Assembly (NCBI GenBank): GCA_028571685.1
Contig: CM053156.1
Coordinates: 90,833,049 to 90,897,048, forward strand
Reading direction: 5' to 3'
DNA from: Heterohyrax brucei
Lineage: Eukaryota; Chordata; Mammalia; Hyracoidea; Procaviidae
Length of the DNA stretch: 64,000 bases
In this document: positions 1 through 12,760 of the stretch, one piece after another
Position numbering within the stretch: the first letter of the stretch is position 1
How the letters are laid out: each line of letters starts with the position of its first letter
Translations under genes and position numbers: made by a program
The notes under the pieces: generated by a model
The model's database searches: none
What the model saw: only the letters and a program-made list of their open reading frames with translations
Told to the model about the DNA's origin: nothing

Positions 1-865
1 TGCCCACCTGCACCTGAGTGCGCACAGCTGCGGCTCTTGTTCACAGATGACCAGAGGCCAGGGCAGACCAGCTGTGGAGATGCAGAGCAGGAGTGGATCA
101 GGCTTCAGGGACCGCAGGATCCAGGGGCCAGCGTGACGTCGTCAGTGTCTGTTTTCGTCTCCCAGGTCTGTCCAGGGTCACTTGAAACCAGCATAGCCCA
201 CCTGTGAGGGGGCCTCTCCTTCCCAAAAGGCCCAGTGAAAGGCCCTTTAGTGGTCCAGCTTGGATGACGTGGCTGTCCTCAGGACAATCTTGCAGACTCT
301 AGTTGGCCCCAGGACCACCCTGGTAGGTCCTGGGGAAGGGCAAGGGCCAGTCCCTCCCCAGCCACATAGGAACAGAGGCCCGGGGTCCAGCAGAAGGCAC
401 AGGACTGGGGGCAGGCACCGTGGGTCTGGACAGGCAACATCAACAGAAGTCCGCCAGTGGGGTGAGTGCCAGCTGCCCAGACCAGAGCGGCTGAGCCTGT
501 TGTGGCAACCAGCAGAGGAAACACGAGTCTCCCCTCCAAAGGGAGATGCTTGTTAAACAATTGTGACACTTGATGGAAGATCACGGAAGCCGGGCTCTGC
601 GCTTCGGGGCCATTCGGGACGCAGACAGCAAGATTATTCACCCGCCGATGCCCCTCACCAGGCACACAGCTCCTGGGGCTTTATGTTTAGAAAAAATAAA
701 ACAGGTCAGCGTCTCTGTAAGACGTGACACCCGTTGTACACGGGCATCATTTAATATGCAGCATAGGGCGGTCGGTGTGTGTGGAGAGAGATGGAGGGAG
801 AGAGACGGCGAGGAAGGAGAGACGATGACGGAGATGATGACTGAGAGCTGCTCAGAGCCGAACCT
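1..865. other. Upstream intergenic DNA, no gene seen
   Basis: Moderately GC-rich, mostly single-copy-looking sequence. The short open frames on both strands lack codon structure or recognisable motifs and overlap each other, so none is called. No repeat family is recognised. Around 770-850 there is a purine-rich stretch of gag/gga type that leads into the GC-box tract to the right. Confidence 0.5.
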
Positions 866-868
866 CCG

Positions 869-1060
869 TGCCTGCCAGAGGCCCACGACGGGCACGCGGA
901 GAGGCGCGCAGGGAGGGGGCGGGGCGCGGGAGAGGGGCGGGGCGTGAGGCGGGGCGCGGGGCGGGGCGCAGGGCGCGGGGCGGGGCGCGGAGAGAGGGGC
1001 GGGGCGCTGGGCGGGGACAGGGCGCGGGGCGGGGGGGGGGGGCAGGGGCGTGGCCCGGCC
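869..1060. repeat. GC-box-like low-complexity tract (ggggcgggg)n
   Basis: The plus strand is a run of imperfect ggggcgcgg/ggggcgggg units of about 6-15 bp, ending in an uninterrupted G run near 1029-1041. It contains many matches to the SP1-type GC box and many G-tracts able to form G-quadruplexes. CpG density is far above the surrounding DNA. It could be a small CpG island or distal promoter, or only a simple repeat; no exon is visible beside it. The proline/alanine-rich frame on the minus strand is a translation of this low-complexity DNA. Confidence 0.75.
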
Positions 1061-1089
1061 CTCCCGCTGGTTGGCAGGTGCGGTAATCT

Positions 1090-3560
1090 GATTGTGTTCT
1101 AACTGCTCACTTCCTCGAGAACATATGTTCTTCACACACGCTGATGCTCCTTTTCCTGTGATGATATTTTAAAAAATCAGATCGCAAAGCCCAGGTGGTG
1201 TGTCACTGACGGTTTCCAGCACAGAGCAGTCAGCTGCCCCCAGGTTATGCAACTCTGGGTGGGGTCCTGCCGCTCACCGCTACCCCCAGGCAGGCCGGGC
1301 TCCGCTGAGGTCCGGAACATGAGTCCCGGCCCTGGGGACTCTGAGACAGCAACTGCCTGTTGACGGAGGCCACCCACTTTCTGCGTGTTTATGATGCAGA
1401 CCTCGGTGACTAACACGCTCTACGAGACCCTGAGCACAGAAATCAGCTTCTGGTTGCAGACTCAGTGTGCTGTTTGCAGCTGCTGCCTGCAGTCATCTGT
1501 CCAGGCCACTCTCCGGGAATGGAGACCCAACTCAAGGGACTGAGCAGGGCAGACAGCCATGTACAGCCCTGCCAGCCCATTCCCAGTGTGTCACAGACCC
1601 TTATTCCTTTCACCCTACAGGGGAGCTTCAGTGAGGCCTCAGGCTGCTGAGCCTGGCTGTGCTCCTCACCTGCAGCCCTCTCTGGAAAAGGTGGAGGAGT
1701 GGGCCAGCCTTTGGGCATCGGCAAGCGGGATAGAAGCCAGGAGCCTCTTGCAGTGGCTTGTTAACCCCCAAAAGGGAGAACAATGAGGGGCAGAGTGTGC
1801 CCACTCTGGCCCTGCTGTCCTCAGTCCTGGCTCCACCATGGGCCAGAATCTAGCCCTGAGACCTCCCAGATAGGTGGCACCAAGTCCTAGAGGTTCCAAG
1901 AGGAGGCCTGAAACTGTGAGGCTGACAGCCGCCAGGATTCTCCACTCTGATCTGAGGGTGGCCCGTGAGGATCCTGGGTCACCCCGGGTCACCCTGAGTC
2001 ATTCTGCATCATCCTCGGTCCTCTGGGTCCTCCTGGGTTGTGTCCAAAGCAGCCACATAGGCTCTGGTTTCCCGAGGGGCTGCTTCGAAGGCCAGCACTC
2101 ATGTTCCGTCAACACTCCCAAGTCTGTTAAACCGCAGCTTTGCTCACCTGACAGGTACATCCTGCTCGTCCCACAACTATCTGTCACCCACAGGAAGCCC
2201 CCTGAACCCTCTGATGACTGCCTGACGGGGATCTCGAGGAAGCATCCCTCTGATGAGGGGCAGCTCCCTGCTGGCACAGGAGGGCAGAGCCAGCACCTGA
2301 GCGGGGTTCCTGGGCCCCAAGCCCCTGGACCCACTGCTGCCTCTCAGGACAGAGTTACTGGGCACCCGTATGGTGGCGGAGACAGCGCCTGCTCTGACCA
2401 CGGGGCGCTGCAGGCTGGGCATCACTGTCCAGTATTCCAGACAGGGAGAGAGAGGCAAGCTCAGAACTCGGCTCCCGTGGTGGCTTCTACATGCAGTAAC
2501 TCGAAACTGCACACCTGTGGGCCTGTGGGTGTCATGGGCGGCTCTGAGGACACGGCCTTGGCCTGTCCAGACCGGGCGGGGCAGACACCCCACCTCTCTG
2601 TCAGAGCAGTGTGAGTGGCGAGGACTCTGCTAGTGACACTGTGACACTTTACCCACCAACCTCTCAGTTAGGCTCAGGTCATGACCCCTAGTGCCCTGGA
2701 TGAGGCCCTGGGTCCAGCACTGACAGGCAGACTGGGCCTCCTGTCACAGGAGAGGATGAGACTCTGTGAGAACCAGCTACTGTTAGGCTGAGACATTCTA
2801 AGACATGCCAAGACTTTGGGGATAGAGCACGGCCACCTGGGGTCAGCCTGAGCACCCCCGTGGGGACAAGTGTTCTCCAGGCTTGTATTTAGGGCTCCCT
2901 GGCCTCAAGAACACTCAGATCCTCACCCAACTCCTGGAGGTTATTTCTGGGATGTCCTGCCAAACAAGAGGGTCTTTGCTGACCTGGAGCCTTCAAACAG
3001 CCCAGATCATCCGGGCTCACAATGTGATTGACAGTGGGGGCCTTGGTCCACACATTTACTCAGAGATTAAAAGCTAATTGACTTTGTCATAGCCAACCTT
3101 TAGAGTCTAGGGACTGAGATTAGCCACACGGTGGTCAGCCAGGTCTGTGTGACCAACTGCAATGAAAACCCTGCATGGCAGCCATGAGGGAGCTTCCCTG
3201 GGTGGTAGCACCCCACGCACACTGTCATACGACACCGGTGGGAGACATCAGTGGCATCACACAACCCCATGGTTAGAGGACACCTGGACCCCACACCTGC
3301 CCCAGGCTCCTCCTCCCTTTGCTGGCTTTAACCTGTGTCCTCTGGCTGTAATAAACAATGGCCATGACATGCTAGCCAGGGGGAGCGAGCAGAGGGCACA
3401 GCTGGCCCCGGGGTCACACTCGGGAGTGTGGTACTAAGGACAGTCACTACAGCACCTCTGTGGCCTCCACCTCCCAGGCCTAGCCGTCACCTCCTAGGGC
3501 TCCAGGCTGGCTTGTCCACGGTGCGTCAGACAGGCACCTGTCCTCTGTTCAGTGCTGAAT
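1090..3560. other. Intergenic DNA, no gene or clear repeat
   Basis: About 2.5 kb without a recognisable coding region. The longest frame (246 codons, starting at 1874) has no domain-like pattern and overlaps antisense frames of similar size, as expected in GC-rich DNA. No mobile element could be identified by eye. Confidence 0.45.
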
Positions 3561-3567
3561 AAGAGCA

Positions 3568-3725
3568 GCAACAAAAAACTCCCTGCTACAGAGTCGATTC
3601 TGACTCCAGTGACCCCATAAGACAAAGCAGAGCTGCCCCATCGGGCTCCCGAGGGGTAGAGGGTGGATTCGGGTGGCCAGCCTCTTGGCTGGCATCTGTA
3701 ACAATTTAACCGCTAATGCCCTCCC
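3568..3725 (-). mobile_element. AfroSINE-type tRNA-derived SINE
   Basis: Read on the minus strand, this has the usual layout of the afrotherian SINE. The tRNA-like head (A/B-box region) lies at the right end, the middle reads about 'ggcagctctgctttgtctta', and the left end is the 'tcagaatcgactc' tail. The left edge 'caacaaaaaactccctgcta' is the SINE tail in reverse. It lies directly beside the L1 fragment to the right. Copies of this family recur throughout the window. Confidence 0.75.
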
Positions 3726-3727
3726 GA

Positions 3728-6183
3728 ATTATGTCTCCAGCATGAAAGACCTGTACAGAGAAAACTGCACAGCCCTACTGCAAGAGACCCAAAGAGACCT
3801 GCGTCAGTGGAGAAACGTACCCTATTCACAGACAGGAAGACTCAACACTATGAAAATGGCTATCCTACCCAAAGCAATCTACCTTTACAATGAGATTTCC
3901 ATTCAAAGTCCAATGGAATTTTTTAATGAGATGGAAAAACAAATCAGCAACTTCATAATGAGAGAGAAGAAACCCCAGATAAGTAAAGCGTTACTGAAGA
4001 GGATGAATGCACTGGAAGGCCTCACGCTGCCTGACTTCAGAACCTACTACAGCACCACCGTGGTCAGAACAGCCTGGTACAGTTCACAGACAGACGCATA
4101 GACCTGGGAACGGAAAGGTGACCCTGGATGTAACAGCATCTGCCTACAAGCAGCTGGTATCTGACAAAAGCCCAAAGTCCATCAACTGGAGAAAAGACAG
4201 TCTCTCTAACAAATGGCGTTGGCATAGCTGGATATCCGTTTGCAAAAAAAAAGAAAAAAGAAACAAGACCTGTATCTCATACCATGCACAAAAACACACT
4301 GAAAATGGATCAAAAGACTAAATCTAAAATCTAAAATGATAAACATCATGGAAGAAAAAATAAGGGTAATGCTGGGAGCCCTAATGTGTGGCATAAACAG
4401 ACTATTAAAAATTACTAACAATGTGCAAACACCACAAGAGAAAATAAATAACTGGGAACTCCTAAAAATCAAACACTTTTGCTCATCCAAAGGCTTCACC
4501 AAGAGTAGAAAGAGAACCCAGACTGGGCAAACAGCGCAGGATATGGCAGAGTTGATTAGCGTTTAATCTCTGAAGTCTACAAGATACTGAAAAACCTCAA
4601 CAAAAAAAAAAAGACAAATAATCCAGTTTGAAAGTGGACAAAGGATATGAACAGGCACTTCACCAAAGAAGATATCCAGGACACTAACAGATACATGAGG
4701 CAATGCTCCTGATCATTAGCCACCAGAAAAGTGCAAATCAAAGGGACAGTGAGATACCGTGCCACCCCAACACAGCTGGCACTAATCCAAAAAATACCAA
4801 ATAATAAATGTCAGAGAGACTGTGAAGAAACTGAAACACTTCTGCACTGCTGGCGGGAATGTAAAATGGTACCATCACTTGGGAAATCGATTCAGCGCTT
4901 CTTTAAAAAGCCAGACGTAGAAGAACCGTACGCTCAGCAATCCCACTCCTTGGAGTGTACCCCGGAGAAACAAAGGCTGTCACATGAACAGACACGTGCA
5001 CACCCGTGTTCCCTACAGCACCGTCCACAACAGCGAAGGGAAGGAAGCAGCGGAAGGGACCATCATCAGAACACAAACGAGTTACGACCTAGTCACACAC
5101 GATGGGACGCTACACACTGGTAAAGAGCAGTGGTGAGTCTGTGAGACATTTCCCGACGTAGAGGAGTGCGCAAGGCATCATGCTGAGAGAGGTTAGTTAG
5201 CTGCTACGGGACAAAGCTCGTAGGAGACCACTGTAAAAAGGAACTCATGGGAAGTTGAAATACAGAAGAAAACATTCTCTGACGGCTGTGAGGGTGGGGA
5301 GGGAGGGAGAGGGACACCCCCGAACTAGAGAGCAGACAGGAGTTGTCCTAGGAAAGGGGAAGGACAACACACTCCAGGAGAGGTCGGCACAACTGGGCTA
5401 AACCAAAAGATAAGAAGTTTTCGGAATTCAACCAAACACTTTGAGGGACAGTGTAGCACGGGTACGGGTCTGGAACCGTGGTTTCAGGGGACATCTAGAT
5501 CGATTAAGAAAGTATTCCACATCCCACTTTGGTGAGTGGCATCTGGAGTCTTAACAATTAACAACTGGCCATTTTGTTCCCACCTGGAGCAAAAAAAAAA
5601 AAAAGCAAAGCACAAAAGACACAGGAAAATAGGAGCCCCAACGGCCAAAGGGGCCATGTGAACCAGAGACTCGGTCAGCACGGGACCAGGTCTGGATGGT
5701 GCCCAGCCACTACCAGCGACTGCCCCGAGAGTGAATACAACCGGCAGCCCCGGGTGGAGCACGAGAAAAGTGGGGTGCAGGGCTCCAACTCTAGTAATGA
5801 GACCAGACTTAATGGCTAGAGGGCCCCGGGAAAACAGGGGCCTTGAACTCTGTGAGCTGAGAACTAAAGCCATGTCAGAAGCCAGCTCTTCGGACAAAGA
5901 CTGAGCTGGACCATGGGACGTGGATGGTGCCAGTGAAGGCTGGGCTACTGGGCTTCAGCGGGTATGTGAAGCCGACGGGGCAGCTCCTGTCTAGACACGA
6001 GAGGGCGGGGAGGGACAGGAGCTGGTTTAAGGGACACAGGATATATAGGGTGGCGAGGAGAAGCGTGCTGTCACAGGGTGGGGAGAGCAGCTAGGGTCAC
6101 ACAGCAATGAAGTTTTTGTGTGATCAACTGGCTTGAATTATAAACTTTCACTTAAAGCACAATATAAAAAATAAAATAAAAAA
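3728..6183 (+). mobile_element. L1 LINE, 5'-truncated, with afrotherian-type 3' UTR
   Basis: The left part carries a decayed ORF2 C-terminal region. From about 5200 it passes into a long 3' UTR with G-rich stretches (5290-5320), the phrase 'ctttgagggacagtgtag' and the 'ggagccccaacggccaaagg' block, and ends in an A-rich tail near 6160-6183. The same 3' UTR recurs at 36520-37345 and, inverted and in pieces, at 18110-18274 and 55540-55810. That recurrence supports a single L1 lineage with a shared tail. The 5' end is missing, as is usual for L1 insertions. Confidence 0.85.
3736..5123 (+). pseudogene. L1 ORF2 C-terminal fragment (reverse transcriptase thumb to C-terminus)
   Basis: Translation in shifting frames gives sequence typical of the region downstream of the L1 reverse-transcriptase catalytic core. 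Residues such as 'LNTMKMAILPKAIYLYNE' and 'FFNEMEKQISNFI' lie in frame from 3673 to 4101. Further right, a Cys/His-type C-terminal stretch (ETLLHCWRECKMV) and the 'ECTPEKQ' region appear between 4731 and 5123. Stop codons and at least two frameshifts (near 4100 and 4570-4730) break the frame. The catalytic core and the endonuclease are absent, so it cannot be active. Identity as L1 ORF2 is secure from the motif order; subfamily is not assigned. Confidence 0.88.
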
Positions 6184-6189
6184 CTGTTC

Positions 6190-9100
6190 CCAGAACCTCA
6201 GAATGAGACCGTTTTGTAGAGGGAATGAGTGAAGGTGAGCTCATGCTGGAGCAGGTGGGTCCTCACGCCAACAACAGTCATCCCCGTAAGAAGAGGACAG
6301 GACACTCAACCCCACAGAGCGGAAGCCACCAAGAGACAACAGGGGTGGACCGCAGCGTCACAGCCACAAGCCAAGGACAGCTGCTGTCCCTGGAAGCTGG
6401 GGGGTGCAGGGAAGAGACCTCCCTAAAAGCCTCAGAGGGAGCCAGCCTGTTGACACTTGGGCTGTGGCCTCTGGCCTCCAGAGAGCGGGGGACTCCTGGG
6501 CTTCTGAGCCCAGAGACTGTGGTCATTGGTTTTAGTAGCTCCAGACATGTGACCTCCATGCCCAGAGGCTGGCCTGCGTCCTCAGGCCCCGTGAGGCCCT
6601 CTGAGGTCCCAGGATGTCTTGGAGCAGGTAGACAGCAGCAGCTGGCACGTCACAGCACAGGACCTCTAGGGCCTGCGTTTCCGTTGGTTGGCACAGCCTT
6701 GGTTGTTAGGGAGAGCGACTGGACCGCGGCTCCGGGGTATGACTGACAGACAGAGACCACCTCACGCTTTTACTTGCGGAACTGGTACCAGTCTGCTACA
6801 AAAGCCAGGCGACATTTTTCTCCTGTTTAAACAGTTCTCAGCAGCTAAAACTCCCAATTAGGACTCCAAGTGTGAAGTCAGCCCTTCTTGGCTCTCAGGA
6901 GAATGTTGGAAACGTCAGAAATCTATTGATGTCAAACTTGTCCTTTTCCCGAAGGAAGAAGATGCTGTCAGTGCGGCCGACAGGGATGCCGGCGGTGACA
7001 CAGCCGTGCCCAGCCTCCCCTCGCCCACAGGGCAGCCTGGCAGAGCTTCGAGGAGACCGCCAGGGCTCGGGGCACTGTGGGGCAGGAAGGGGAGAGTCCT
7101 CCTGGCCTCCCACCCCCCAGGGTCTTCCTGCTGGGCCGACCCGGGAGCTGGGGGCAGGGCCTCAGTACAGAGTCAGTGAGCATGCTTCCTAGAGGGTCTG
7201 AGACCACTCTCCGCACCCTGACCAAGTGGAAGACTAAAGTTAGCCCAATGTGATCCTTTAAGCTTGAAGTTGCCTCCTGTGTGCACAAGCACGCCCACAA
7301 AATTAAGTCGTAAATTGGAAAATTTGTAAGCGGTGTAACCCTTCAGCTTCCCAGGGAGAGAACAGACAAGAGGCTGCTTTTCTCAGCAAACTGAACAGAT
7401 GGAAGTGTTGGTCCTTCTGTTTGTGCTGTTTGTGTGTTGTTTTTGGCTCAAGAGCCCAAAGAAAATGCTGTTCCCCCGGGAGCTGGTAACCGGGGGCTGC
7501 TGCTCCAGCCTGGCCGGGGGAAGGGTGGGAGGGTGGACAAGGACGCCGCTGATGCGTGTATGGGCGGGGGGTGGCTGAGGGTGAGAGAAGGCGATGCAGT
7601 GAGGTGCACAGGGGCGAGGGGGCTGGGCACGGAGATGGCGGGCCTGGGCCTGGGGGGCTTGCTTCTCTCCGGGCTCAGCCCTGGTGGTCCACAGAACCGT
7701 GCTGGCCCCCTGCCCCAGCAGGCCTCCCAAGGAGCAGTCAGGGAGCCGCTCTGCCTGGGCACCTGTGGACCTTGATTTTCTCTCTGTCCTGTGGGGACAG
7801 GAGACGCCTGTGGGACTCAGCGGTCCCCCTGAAGCTTCAGCTCTGCCTGCGCGTCCAGGCACTGAAGTGTCTGCACCCTGAGTGCGGATGCTGTGCCGAG
7901 CTCCCTGGTGTCACTGCCACCACTCTTGCAGGTGGTTCTGTGGTGCTGTCCTCAGCCTGGCCCCCGGGAACCGGCCACCCGGGTGCAGGAGGCCGGACTC
8001 TGCGTCCAAGTGGAAGGACTGCAGAGTGGGAGCTTGGGGGCCCTGCTGGCTGTCAGCTACGGGAGCAGTGTGGACGCAGTTTCAGGCAGGTGGCACAGGT
8101 GGGCGGGCTCACTCCTACAGGCAGGGACTGTCCTAGCCCAGCACACATGTGCGCTTGCATACACACATGCGCACGTATGCACATGTGCCCATGCTGATGG
8201 GGGGCTGGCAGAAGTCCCCGCCGTCCACTACAGGCCTGCACCAGTTCACATGCCACTCAGCGCACCCCAACTCTCAGGGCAGCTACAGGCGTCCGTGTCA
8301 TACATGTGTCACTCTGTTTTGACAAAGCCCCCTTGGGGTGCTGCCCATTCAGGAAGATGCACAACAGCCTCACGGCGGTGCTGCTCACAGCCCCAGGCCA
8401 CAGCAAGCACGATTTGCACAGACTGCTCGGTGCGCGCCCTCCCCGCAGCCTCCTCACACGCACGCTGGGGGCCGGTGGCAAGGTGCAAACACTCCGTGCA
8501 GGCCTCTTGCTGTGCGCGCTCCCCGCAAGACGGCGCAGGCCGGGAGGTGCGCACCCTCCGCGTGGGCAGAAAGGTGCACCGGCTCCATGCGTGCCGGGCC
8601 ACCTGGGCCGCATGCACACTCAGCGGGCGGCACCCTGGGTCAGTCTGCATTTCATTCCCTCTTCCCCTCCTCTGGTCCGGCCTGCACTCTGGCCCTCCAC
8701 CACCACTCAGGACGGTCCCCTGTGGTCATGGCGGCAGGACAAATGCTGTCCAGGGAAGTCTGTTCCTTGCCTGTCTTTATGTGTTTAAGACAGAATGGGG
8801 TCTGTCACCCCAGGGGCTGAGATGCTGTCCATCTCGGATTGGGAACCTCAGGCCTGTGGACACCCTCCTCCAGGGCAACACTGCGTCCTTCTGGTTGGCA
8901 AGAGAAAACTCCATCAGAAATTGAGAAGTGGGAGGTGGGAAGTGACCAATGTGTCTGAGCCGCCCACGCAGGTCACCAGGGGCAATTCAGGACCCCAGGC
9001 AATGATGGGGTTTGTCGGCGGTTCCCTCCCACTGAAGGCTACAGAGCCCACAGGAGTGGTGGCAATGGGTGGTCACCTGAGGGATGGGCAGCCTGTGCCT

Positions 9101-9780
9101 CCCACCCAGCAGCAGGAGCCTGTCTACCCTAGATGTGATGGGCGTTCGGGAAGGATGTCTGACGGGCCAAGCTTTCGGGGGTTCCCACAGGGGGACCTAC
9201 CTCCAGGGGAAAGAGGTCACTTCTCTGGAAGAAATCCAGCGCCAACGGGAAGGCGGGATGGGCGTGGACGGGTGGAGACAGCATCCGCTTCAGTGCGACT
9301 CCCCAAAGCCAGAGCCCGTTTCAGGAAAACACAGCCTTTGGAGCCGCCAGGGAGACAGAGGCCTAATGTGCCGATCGTGGTGCCCATTGCTAATGTGGGT
9401 TCTAGACTAACAGCTGTTTTTTGAGAAAAACATATTTTTCCCTGGTGGTCAAAAGCAGAATGCAAAGCGATTTGCCCTGAAGGCTCTTGACCAAATGACC
9501 ATCTGCACTCCTTCAAACACACCCTCAGAGGAGCGCTCGCTGCCCGAGCGCTGGTGCCAAAGAGGTGTTTCTGCAAGAGACACAAAGAAAACGCCGGGAA
9601 GCCTCTGTGGCCGCGACCTCAGGGTCCTGCGAAGCCAGCAGCGCTCACTGACCACGACTGACGACTGGTGCACAGTCCATGTGATCACCGCGGTTGCCAC
9701 GACCCCCTGTGAGCCCCTCTCTACAGTGTGATCCGTTGTTCTGCCCCCTGAGACTATTCCACAACAAGGCCGCCCCAGGA
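6190..9780. other. Intergenic DNA, no gene seen
   Basis: GC-rich single-copy-looking DNA. Long overlapping frames on both strands (for example one of 343 codons starting at 7893, with antisense frames through the same bases) are explained by high GC content and few stop codons. None shows a domain, signal peptide or consistent codon bias. No splice-flanked exon pattern was recognised. A CA/TG alternating tract is listed separately. Confidence 0.45.
8139..8196. repeat. Alternating purine-pyrimidine (CA/TG/CG) tract
   Basis: About 58 bases of nearly continuous alternating purine-pyrimidine sequence, such as 'acacatgcgcacgtatgcac'. This is the kind of composition that can adopt Z-DNA. It has no strict repeat period. 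Confidence 0.6.
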
Positions 9781-9959
9781 CTGCTGTCATTAGGTGCTGT
9801 TGGGTGGGCTCCGGCTCTCAGCGGCCCCGCGTATGACAGAAAGCAATGCTGCTTGTGTCCCACCCACAGCCTCTGTCACGCCGGAGCCCACTGCTGCTGC
9901 CGCTGTGTCAGTCCATCTCGTTGACAGTCTCTCTCTTTCTCATTGACCTTCTACCTTAT

Positions 9960-11857
9960 GAAGCACCACGTCCTTCTCCAGGGACTGGTCCTTCCGCATA
10001 ATTTGTCCAAAGTATGTGAGACCTAACCTCGCCATCCCCCTAGGGAGAATTCTGGTTGTACTTCTTCCGAGTCAGCTTTGTCGCTTCTCCTGGCAGCTGA
10101 CGCCGGATTTGATCTTCTTTGCCAGCACCGTCATCCAAGGGCGTCGACTCTTCCGTCTCCCTCACTCATTGTCCAACTTTGGAATGCGTGTGGTGCGGTC
10201 GGGAGCCCCGTGGCATGGGTCAGGGCGTCTCAGTCCTCTCAAGGTGACGTCCTTACTCTTCAGCACTTGGAGCAGCTCTTCTGCAGCGTTCTGCCTCCTG
10301 CCACTTGATGTCCTGGCTGCTGCTTCCGTGGCTGCTGATTGTGGATCTGAACAAAATCAGATCCTCAAGAATTTCAGTCGTTTTTCCATTGATTAGGACG
10401 TTACTTGTTGGTCTGGTTGTGAGGGGGGCTGTTTTATGCTGAAGGGCAGTCGTACTGACAGCTGTGGTCTTTGGTCTTCATCAGTAGGTGCTTCAAGCGC
10501 TCTTCACTTTCGGCAGCTTAGGTTGTGTCATTGCATAGTAGGTTGTTAATGAGTCCTGCTCCTGCCCTGATGCCCGATTCTTCTTCACATGGTCCAGCTT
10601 CTCAGATTATGTGCTCAGCACACAGAATGAATAAGTGTGATGAAAGGATACAACCCTGAAGCACCCCTTTCCTGACTTTCAACCACACAGAATTCCTTTG
10701 TTCTATTCAAACAACTGCCTCTTGGTTTATGTACAGGTCCCCCATGACTGTGACTCACTGTTCTCGAATGCCCACTCTTTGCAAATGTTGTTCATAATTT
10801 GTCATAATCCACACAGTTAAATGCCTTTGCTTAGTCAATAAAACACAGGTAAACATTTTTCTGTATTCTTTGCTTTCAGTCAAGACCCTTCTGACATCAG
10901 CAGTGATGTTCCTGGTTCCACATCCTCTTCTGAGGATGGCAGTTCCCTGTAGCTGTACTGTTGCAGCTGCTATTGAATGATTTTCAGCAAAATCATACTT
11001 GTGTGTGGTATTGATGATATTGTTCGATAATATTCATGTTCTCTTGGATCACCTTTCTCGGGAATAGGCATAAATACGGATCTCCTCCAGCGGGTTGACC
11101 CGGTAGCTGTCTTACAAATTTCTTGGCGTAGATGGATCAGTACACGCAGAGCAGCATCCGTGTGGTCAGGCGTCTCGGCCACTGTTCTGTCAGCTCCTGG
11201 AGGCTTGTTTCCCACTGCTCCATTCCGTGCAGCCGGGACCTCTGCCCTCACTACCGTCGGCTCTCCATCACCTGCTGCCTTCGGAGATGGCCGGACGTCA
11301 GCCTCTTCCCTTCGGTGTGGTGGTTCTGTGAATTCTTCCCATCTGCTCCCGAAGCTTCCTGTGTCCTTTCGGTTTTTTTCCTGTAGAACTCTTCAGTATT
11401 GCAAATCAGGGCTTAAAATTTCTCTTCAGTTCTTTAGCTTGACAAATGCCAAGTACGTTTATTCCCTTTTGGCTTTGTGTTTCCAGCTCTTGGCACATTC
11501 CATCGGCAAACTTTACTTTCTCTCCTTGAGCTACCCTTTGACGTCCTCTGTCCAGCTCTTTTAGTTCATCCTTTCTTCCTCCTTTCACGTTAGCTCGTCT
11601 ATGTTCAAAAGTCATTTCCAGTTTCTTCTGATAATCCATTTTGGTCTTTTCCTTCTTTCTTGTCTTTTAGTGACCTTCTGTCTTCATGTAGGATGACCTT
11701 GGTGTCATCCCACAGCCTATTTGGTCTTCTGTCCTTAGTGGTCAATGTGTCAGTCAATTCTGGAGATGATCTTTAAATTCAGGCGGGATATACTCAAGGT
11801 CGTTCTTTGGCTCTCATGGACTAGTTTTAATTTTATTCACTTGAACTTTGGTCTCAG
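9960..11857 (-). pseudogene. RTE reverse transcriptase and C-terminal region, broken
   Basis: On the minus strand, 11251-10970 encodes 'WRRSVFMPIPEKGDP' followed by 'EYYRTISSIPHTSMILLKII', the entry motif of RTE-type reverse transcriptases (finger and palm start). Between about 10960 and 10440 the expected palm region can be followed in several frames ('AKAFNCVDYDKL'-like, then 'LIHSVC'). From about 10400 to 9960 comes the C-terminal tail with 'SW.M'-type and 'DSEEVQPEFSLG' stretches. Many stops and frameshifts interrupt it and the YADD box is not intact. It would once have copied the RTE RNA, and probably SINE RNA sharing the tail, into DNA. Confidence 0.78.
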
Positions 11858-12300
11858 GCTGGGTTTTCTAGAAAAACAAGCCAGCAAAGCACACAACTAT
11901 AGGGAAAGATTTATACCAAGGAAACAGCTCACTTGATTATATTGACTAGAAGGTCCCAAATCCGTGGGTCAGGACAGAGTCCCTTCTATCAAACCCAAGA
12001 TCAACAGGTCAGACAGTAGGGTTCCACTCCCAGGGTGTGACGTTCGGTGACTTCCAGGATCTGCACAGAAGCTGATAGTTCCGGTCCCAGAGCCCAAAGT
12101 CAGATGAACAGGAAGCAGCACCAGGATCCAGACCCTGCAAAAGAGAATGTCTGCTTGTTTTAGGACGCTGGCTACACCCCCAAGAAAACTCCCTTTGGGC
12201 TGATGGGCTGCACACAGTGGGTAGAGTCACAGGTGTGAACCCTGAGAATCACAGCCCCGTCGAGTTGACACACAGTCTTAGCCACCACAACTTGCATATG
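11858..12300 (-). mobile_element. LTR-like insert, MaLR/ERVL type by resemblance
   Basis: This 440-bp block interrupts the RTE cleanly. The plus-strand left edge reads 'gctgggttttctagaaaaac' and the right edge 'gttgacacacagtcttagcc'. Both resemble the ends of old mammalian MaLR-type solo LTRs in reverse orientation. No internal retroviral genes are present, so it is read as a solo LTR inserted after the RTE. Family name is uncertain. Confidence 0.5.
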
Positions 12301-12304
12301 AGCA

Positions 12305-12760
12305 ATTGAGTCCACCACTGGGCTTGTTCTGACTGATGTCACCGAGCTTTCCCGTTGTCCTCTCCCCGGACGGAGCCGCTCGATCCCTCTGCTCTCCATC
12401 TGGCAGTGTCCACGTGTGTCGTTGCTGTTCATTTGCAAAGAAGAAGTCAATGAACTTGCAAAATTCTGTCGTGCAATCTCTGGTATCATTTCTGTCACCA
12501 AGGCCACATGCTCCAACTGCCTACCCTTCTTCCTTTCCTGCTTTCACAGTCCAGTCACCAGGGATTATCAGGGCATCTTGGTTATGTGTTTGATCAATTT
12601 CAGACTGCAGACGGTGGTAAAAATCTTCAATTTCTTCGTCTTCGACTTTACCGGTTGATGTGTAACTTTGAATAATAGTTGTGCTAACGAGGCGTACAAA
12701 CATTATGCCGGGGCGGTGGGCCTCCGGGTTGTCAGGCTCGTTGCAGTCCCCACCTGTCCG
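12305..12760 (-). pseudogene. RTE endonuclease domain fragment
   Basis: The minus-strand translation from about 12703 includes 'DALIIPGDWTVKAG', matching the 'GDWN.K.G' block of RTE/BovB apurinic endonucleases; here the usual Asn after Trp is Thr. After a frameshift near 12520, the reading continues with a segment ending in a Trp-rich 'RHTWTLPDGE' motif, equivalent to the conserved 'TW.SPDG' region. The domain would nick target DNA to prime reverse transcription. Frame breaks, the altered Asn and loss of the downstream 'DYIL..R' region make it inactive. Confidence 0.75.

Noticed and set aside
1874..2614. 246-codon frame in the upstream region
   Set aside because: No coding signature; overlapping antisense frames suggest chance openness.
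7893..8924. 343-codon plus-strand frame in the upstream region
   Set aside because: It overlaps several antisense and alternate frames of similar length, has Cys/His/Ala-rich low-complexity composition, and has no domain or homologue recognised.
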